From the NCBI GenBank assembly GCA_016297265.1, contig JAEDHB010000054.1:1-7771 (forward strand): a DNA stretch of 7,771 bases. The letters are read 5' to 3'. A program made the position numbers and the translations under genes. The notes beneath the pieces are model-generated. The model was given only the letters and a program-made list of their open reading frames with translations. It was not told the DNA's origin and did no database searches. Positions 3,722-7,771 of this stretch are shown here, one piece after another. Position 1 is the stretch's first letter. Each line of letters starts with the position of its first letter. The stretch is from Butyrivibrio sp. (GTDB lineage: Bacteria > Bacillota > Clostridia > Lachnospirales > Lachnospiraceae).

Positions 3722-5707
3722 ATGGCACAACATGGTAATCTTTCAATAAACAGTGAGAATATTTTTCCGATTATTAAGAAGTGGATGTATTCTGACCATG
3801 ATATTTTCTTTAGAGAACTTATTTCTAACGGATGTGATGCGATTACTAAGGTTAAGAAGCTTGAGATGATGGGCGAATGTAATTTGCCGGAGGATTATAA
3901 GCCGGAAATTAAGGTAATTGTGAGCTCAAAAGACAAAACAATCAAATTTATCGACAACGGACTCGGAATGACAGCCGAGGAAGTGGAGGAATATATTAAT
4001 CAGATTGCTTTCTCAGGGGCTGAGGCATTTCTTGAAAAGTATAAGGACAAAGCAAATGAGGACCAGATTATCGGTCATTTCGGACTTGGATTTTACTCAT
4101 CGTTTATGGTATCTGAGAAGGTGGATATTGACACGCTTTCATACAAGGACGGCGCAAAGGCTGTTCACTGGGAATGTGATGGCGGCACGGAATATGATAT
4201 GGAAGATACTGACAAGGATACTGTAGGAACAACAATTACTCTTCATCTTAATGAGGATTGCAATGAATTTTCCAATGAATACAGGGCAAGAGAAATAATT
4301 GAAAAATACTGTTCTTTTATGCCTTATGAGATTTTCCTTGAGAATGCGGACGATACTGAGCAGAAGACAGAGATTATTGAAAAAGACGAATTGCAGGAAG
4401 GCGATGTGATTCTTGAGACCATCGTAGAACCTGCGAAGACCAAGGAAATTGAGGATGAGGATGGCAATAAGAAGGAAGTTGAAACAGCTCCCGCAACGGA
4501 GAGACTCAAAATAGTGAAGAGACCTGTTTCGCTGAGTGACACAAAGCCATTATGGACAAAGCATCCAAATGAGTGTTCTGAAGATGAATACAAGGAGTTC
4601 TACAGAAAAGTTTTCCGCGATTACAAGGAGCCACTTTTCTGGATCCACCTTAATATGGACTATCCGTTTAATTTGAAAGGAATTTTGTATTTCCCTAAGA
4701 TTAATCTTGAGTTTGAATCCGCAGAGGGTGTGATTAAACTTTACAACAATCAGGTATTTGTTGCTGACAATATTAAGGAAGTAATTCCGGAATTCCTGAT
4801 GTTACTTAAGGGAGTTATTGACTGTCCTGATTTGCCTCTCAATGTATCAAGAAGTGCATTACAGAATGATGGATTTGTCAGAAAAATTTCGGATTATATT
4901 ACCAAGAAGGTTGCGGATAAGCTTTCCGGAATGTGCAAAACCGAGAAGGAAAGCTATGAAAAATACTGGGATGACATCAGCCCATTTATTAAATTCGGCT
5001 GCCTTAAGGATGAAAAATTCTGCGAAAAGATGAATGATTATGTTCTCTTCAAGAACCTTGAGGGAAAATATCTTACACTGCCTGAATATCGCAAGAATGA
5101 GGACGATTCCCTGAAAGAAAAAATATTCTATGTAAAGGATGAAGTTGAACAGGGACAGTATATCAAAATGTTTAAAGATGCCGGACTGGATGCGGTTATT
5201 CTGGATAATAAGATTGACCAGGCATTTATATCTCAGCTTGAGCAGAAGAATGAAGGACTGAAATTCCTGAGTATTGATTCGGATTTATCAGAGACCTTTA
5301 AGGAAGAGGATGCTGACGAGGAAACAGTTAACAAATTGTCAGAAATCTTCAAGAAAGCACTAAATAACGAAAGTCTCACAATCAAGGTTGAGAAATTGAA
5401 GGATGCTGAGATTTCTTCAATGATTACAATCAATGAAGAATCGAAGAGAATGATGGACATGATGAAAATGTATGCAATGAACGGATTTGACCCTGCAATG
5501 ATGGGCGGCAGCGGCGATACACTGGTTCTCAATGCCAACAACAGTCTGGTTCAGTACATTCTCAACAATCCGGATTCGGAAAACATCAATATTTTCTGTG
5601 AGCAGTTATATGATTTAGCGCTTGTGGGACATGGAAGTCTTAGCCCTGAACAGATGACCGTATTCATCGCGAGAAGTAACAAGATTATGAGTTTGTTAGC
5701 AAAGTAG
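3722..5707 (+). CDS. htpG: Molecular chaperone HtpG (bacterial Hsp90)
   Basis: This 661-residue cytosolic ATP-dependent chaperone is longer than the roughly 625 residues of the E. coli and B. subtilis proteins. The GHKL ATPase domain shows FRELISNGCDA (residues 30-40) with catalytic Glu32 and Mg/ATP-binding Asn36, DNGLGM (78-83) and the lid motif GHFGLGFYSSFMVSE (118-132). The middle domain carries PLNVSRSALQND (372-383) with Arg377, the counterpart of the ATP-contacting arginine. The C-terminal dimerisation region ends SPEQMTVFIARSNKIMSLLAK. Much of the extra length appears to sit in an acidic, charged stretch at about 208-262 between the N and middle domains. The usual SNASDA is SNGCDA, placing a cysteine (Cys38) in the nucleotide pocket region. 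The gene follows a perfect CIRCE and its own promoter, so HrcA repression and heat induction are likely. Confidence 0.97.
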   Translation: MAQHGNLSINSENIFPIIKKWMYSDHDIFFRELISNGCDAITKVKKLEMMGECNLPEDYKPEIKVIVSSKDKTIKFIDNGLGMTAEEVEEYINQIAFSGAEAFLEKYKDKANEDQIIGHFGLGFYSSFMVSEKVDIDTLSYKDGAKAVHWECDGGTEYDMEDTDKDTVGTTITLHLNEDCNEFSNEYRAREIIEKYCSFMPYEIFLENADDTEQKTEIIEKDELQEGDVILETIVEPAKTKEIEDEDGNKKEVETAPATERLKIVKRPVSLSDTKPLWTKHPNECSEDEYKEFYRKVFRDYKEPLFWIHLNMDYPFNLKGILYFPKINLEFESAEGVIKLYNNQVFVADNIKEVIPEFLMLLKGVIDCPDLPLNVSRSALQNDGFVRKISDYITKKVADKLSGMCKTEKESYEKYWDDISPFIKFGCLKDEKFCEKMNDYVLFKNLEGKYLTLPEYRKNEDDSLKEKIFYVKDEVEQGQYIKMFKDAGLDAVILDNKIDQAFISQLEQKNEGLKFLSIDSDLSETFKEEDADEETVNKLSEIFKKALNNESLTIKVEKLKDAEISSMITINEESKRMMDMMKMYAMNGFDPAMMGGSGDTLVLNANNSLVQYILNNPDSENINIFCEQLYDLALVGHGSLSPEQMTVFIARSNKIMSLLAK

Positions 5708-5709
5708 GT
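5706..5709 (+). promoter_or_regulatory. Weak ribosome site overlapping the htpG stop
   Basis: AGGT lies 9 bases before the TTG start at 5719 and overlaps the htpG TAG stop (5705-5707). The weak site and rare start suggest that the signal peptidase is translated by coupling to htpG. Confidence 0.45.
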
Positions 5710-5718
5710 TGAATATTA

Positions 5719-6339
5719 TTGAAGAAAATACTCCACAGTGAGGATTGCTTAAAAACTAATATTGCAAAAGTGGAAGAGGCTGAGTATTCAACCTCTTCTT
5801 CTGATGCTACGGAAAAGAAAGGACCGGGGGAAAGGCTGGTTAAGCTTGCCGTCCTTCTGGGAACATCCATTCTTTTGTATCTGATATTTAACAGGTTGGT
5901 ATTTTTTAACTCCTATGTTCCCACGGACTCGATGATGCCGGGAATCAATCCCGGAGACAGGCTGCTTGGCAATAGACTGATATATCTGTTTGAGGAGCCG
6001 CAACGCGGAGATGTGGTTATCGCCCGGCATAGCTGCGATGAGAATGGTGAAAAGGAATTTCTGATTAAAAGAATCATAGGATTGCCCGGTGATAAAGTGG
6101 AAATTAAGGAAGGGAAACTGTTCATCAATGATGAGGAGCTGAGTGAAAATTATATTTTTGAGGAAATGAATGGTACATTCGGACCATATTTTGTACCGGA
6201 AGATGGATATTTTTTACTGGGGGATAATAGAAATATATCAATGGATGCAAGGTTTTGGCAAAACACTTTTGTCGAAAAAAAGGAAATAGCAGCTAAAGCC
6301 TGGTTAAAATATTATCCTAAGATTTGTAAAATAAAATAA
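5719..6339 (+). CDS. lepB: Type I signal peptidase (SipS/LepB family)
   Basis: This 206-residue membrane protease cleaves signal peptides from exported pre-proteins on the outer membrane face. A polar N-terminal segment of about 38 residues precedes one transmembrane helix (about 39-60, LVKLAVLLGTSILLYLIF). Then come box B VPTDSMMPGI with nucleophile Ser71, box D IKRIIGLPGD with general base Lys117, and box E GDNRNISMDAR (168-178). Ser-Lys dyad and all boxes look intact, and the length fits the Gram-positive single-helix form. The start is TTG: an in-frame TGA at 5710-5712 blocks extension, and the first in-frame ATG codes for residue Met72, next to the nucleophile. A GTG at 5770 would also keep the domain but has no ribosome site. 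The gene begins 11 bases after htpG with no promoter seen, so it is probably co-transcribed under CIRCE control. Confidence 0.93.
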   Translation: MKKILHSEDCLKTNIAKVEEAEYSTSSSDATEKKGPGERLVKLAVLLGTSILLYLIFNRLVFFNSYVPTDSMMPGINPGDRLLGNRLIYLFEEPQRGDVVIARHSCDENGEKEFLIKRIIGLPGDKVEIKEGKLFINDEELSENYIFEEMNGTFGPYFVPEDGYFLLGDNRNISMDARFWQNTFVEKKEIAAKAWLKYYPKICKIK

Positions 6340-6348
6340 AAATTGCTA

Positions 6349-6378
6349 TTGAATTAGTTATATGTTTTGGTGTATAAC
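6349..6378 (+). promoter_or_regulatory. Predicted promoter of the LCP gene
   Basis: TTGAAT (6349-6354) and TATAAC (6373-6378) are 18 bases apart. The -10 box matches five of six consensus positions, the -35 four of six. Transcription would start near 6385. GGAGG (6420-6424) follows, 7 bases before the ATG at 6432. Confidence 0.5.
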
Positions 6379-6385
6379 ATAACTA
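6355..6385. repeat. AT-rich imperfect inverted repeat over the LCP promoter
   Basis: TAGTTA (6355-6360) pairs with TAACTA (6380-6385), and TGTT (6363-6366) with AACA (6376-6379), with two bulged bases and a 9-base loop. It overlaps the -10 box, so it could be an operator. No T-run follows, which argues against a terminator. Confidence 0.35.
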
Positions 6386-6431
6386 GTGTTCTTATGCACG
6401 TTGAAAACAATTATTTTACGGAGGAAGAGCC

Positions 6432-7771
6432 ATGCGTGGAAACTATGGTGAATCAATGAAAAATTGGACGAAGTTTAACAGATTTTTACATATATTCGGA
6501 TGGGTACTTGCACTTGTACAGGTTGGTGCAACGGGATTCTTTTTATATCATCTGTTCAAAATCAATATTTTGCCAAAAGACTATATGATTTTGATATGTG
6601 CAATGCTGGTGTTGCTCTGCGGCGCAGTATTTATCTGCCAGCACTGGAAGGTTGTTGGTATTATTACCAAGATTATATCAATTGTGATATCAGCGGCCCT
6701 GATTTTCGGAACAATTAGATATATAAAACCAACCAGTGATACATTAGAGAAATCGGCTGGACAGACGACGGTACAGTATACTTACGGTGTATATATCCTT
6801 AAGGACAAGGATTATAAGACGATAAATGATGTTCAGAATTTTGAATTCGGTTATCTGGATGACGCACATGCAAAGGAAGCCATTACCCTTATCAGCGAAG
6901 AGGTGAATCAGGGTATTCTCAGTAAGGAATTTTCTTCAGCAATGGAACTTTGTGAAGCATTATATACTGAAAAATCGAAGGTTGTTGTTATGAATACTGC
7001 GGTGGTTGATACTGTTATTGCCGCACATTCTGATAATGGTTCTACAGAGGAAGCAGGCTCGGAAAATACTTCTTCGGAGGCGAACACGGAAGAAACCGCT
7101 GCCGAGACGGGCTCAGAGGAGCAAACCTCACAGGATGAAAGCGCAGCAGATACAGAGACAACAGGTATTAATGGTGAAATCAAGGAAAAATACGGAACCT
7201 TCAAGGAAGACACGGTGTGCATTAAGCAGTATACGATTACGGAAGAAGTAGAGGCTGTTGAATATGAATCAGGCAAGGATGTACTTACCCTCTATGTAAG
7301 CGGTATTGATGTTGAAGGAAGTCCTGCTGAAAACAGAAATAGTGATGTTAATATCATCATCAAAATTAATAAGAGAACAAAGCAGATTCTTATGGTTAGT
7401 ACACCTCGTGATTACTATGTACCAACAACGGAATCCGTAGCCCACAACGGCATTCCTGATAAATTGACACATGCGGGATGTTATGGTGTTGAGTGCTCTA
7501 TTGGAACACTCGAGATGCTTTATGATACGAAGATTGATTACTATATCAAAATCAATTTCTCAGGATTTGTCGAGGTTATTGACCAACTGGGCGGTATTGA
7601 TGTGGATTCGCCATTTGATTTTACAACCTTCCATGGCGGAGACCATATTGTTAAAGGAATGAACCATCTTACAGGTATTCAGGCACTTGGTTTTGCCCGT
7701 GAGAGATATTCATTCGGAGACGGTGACAGACAGCGAGGCAGAAACCATATGATAATTATCACTGCAATGCT
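6432..7771 (+). CDS. LytR-CpsA-Psr (LCP) family protein, three membrane helices (partial, runs off right edge)
   Basis: The frame stays open for 446 codons to the edge. Three hydrophobic segments lie at about residues 19-42, 51-69 and 75-95, so the rest faces outside. Residues about 110-195 form a segment I cannot name, beginning TTVQYTYGVYIL. Residues about 199-245 are a Ser/Thr/Glu/Ala-rich low-complexity linker. The LCP domain starts at about 284: LYVSGIDVEG, SDVNIIIKIN (Asp305), MVSTPRDYYV (Arg326, Asp327), DQLGGIDVDSP, and FARERYSFGDGDRQRGRN (Arg423, Arg425, Asp432, Arg433, Arg435). These charged residues bind the polyprenyl pyrophosphate substrate. LCP enzymes transfer lipid-linked glycopolymers such as teichoic acid or capsule onto peptidoglycan. 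GGAGG lies 7 bases before the ATG. The acceptor polymer cannot be told from this window. Confidence 0.93.
   Translation, partial: MRGNYGESMKNWTKFNRFLHIFGWVLALVQVGATGFFLYHLFKINILPKDYMILICAMLVLLCGAVFICQHWKVVGIITKIISIVISAALIFGTIRYIKPTSDTLEKSAGQTTVQYTYGVYILKDKDYKTINDVQNFEFGYLDDAHAKEAITLISEEVNQGILSKEFSSAMELCEALYTEKSKVVVMNTAVVDTVIAAHSDNGSTEEAGSENTSSEANTEETAAETGSEEQTSQDESAADTETTGINGEIKEKYGTFKEDTVCIKQYTITEEVEAVEYESGKDVLTLYVSGIDVEGSPAENRNSDVNIIIKINKRTKQILMVSTPRDYYVPTTESVAHNGIPDKLTHAGCYGVECSIGTLEMLYDTKIDYYIKINFSGFVEVIDQLGGIDVDSPFDFTTFHGGDHIVKGMNHLTGIQALGFARERYSFGDGDRQRGRNHMIIITAM

Noticed and set aside
6355..6385. Terminator after the signal peptidase gene
   Set aside because: The inverted repeat is AT-rich and bulged, lacks a T-run and overlaps a better promoter match, so it is listed only as a repeat.
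6908..7276. Minus-strand open frame of 122 codons
   Set aside because: It is the antisense of the Ser/Glu-rich linker in the LCP gene, where biased codons leave the opposite strand open.

Overview
The window looks like a chromosomal segment of a low-GC Gram-positive anaerobe, most likely a Lachnospiraceae-type member of the Clostridia. Reasons are the AT-rich intergenic DNA, strong GGAGG-type ribosome sites, sigma-A-like promoters, a perfect HrcA operator (CIRCE), an HtpG of clostridial flavour, a DUF1292 protein and a membrane LCP protein. I see no mobile element, phage gene, CRISPR array, tRNA or rRNA.

Layout. Minus strand, 1-970: a two-gene unit encoding a small acidic DUF1292 protein and then a zinc-ribbon protein with a long Pro/Glu/Val repeat tail that runs off the left edge. 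Positions 971-1280 form a divergent control region. It holds a minus-strand promoter, a run of helically spaced A-tracts, a near-consensus plus-strand promoter and a structured leader RNA of about 110 nt that I cannot assign to a known class. Plus strand, 1281-3630: a tight four-gene operon encoding an Lrp/AsnC-type regulator, a Maf nucleotide pyrophosphatase, an unrecognised 82-residue acidic protein and a PrsA/SurA-like lipoprotein whose parvulin domain seems to lack both active-site histidines. Plus strand, 3611-6339: a perfect CIRCE, which also encodes the last residues of the lipoprotein, sits just before the htpG promoter. htpG is followed 11 bases later by a type I signal peptidase starting at TTG. 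Plus strand, 6340-7771: a new promoter and a LytR-CpsA-Psr (LCP) protein with three membrane segments, cut by the right edge.

How the genes fit together. The right two thirds read as a protein-quality and cell-envelope neighbourhood: an extracytoplasmic foldase-like lipoprotein, the cytoplasmic chaperone Hsp90/HtpG, the protease that removes signal peptides, and an enzyme family that attaches polymers to the wall. The most informative regulatory inference is that HrcA probably controls htpG, and through co-transcription the signal peptidase. The most likely undescribed element is the folded leader RNA in front of the Lrp/AsnC gene.
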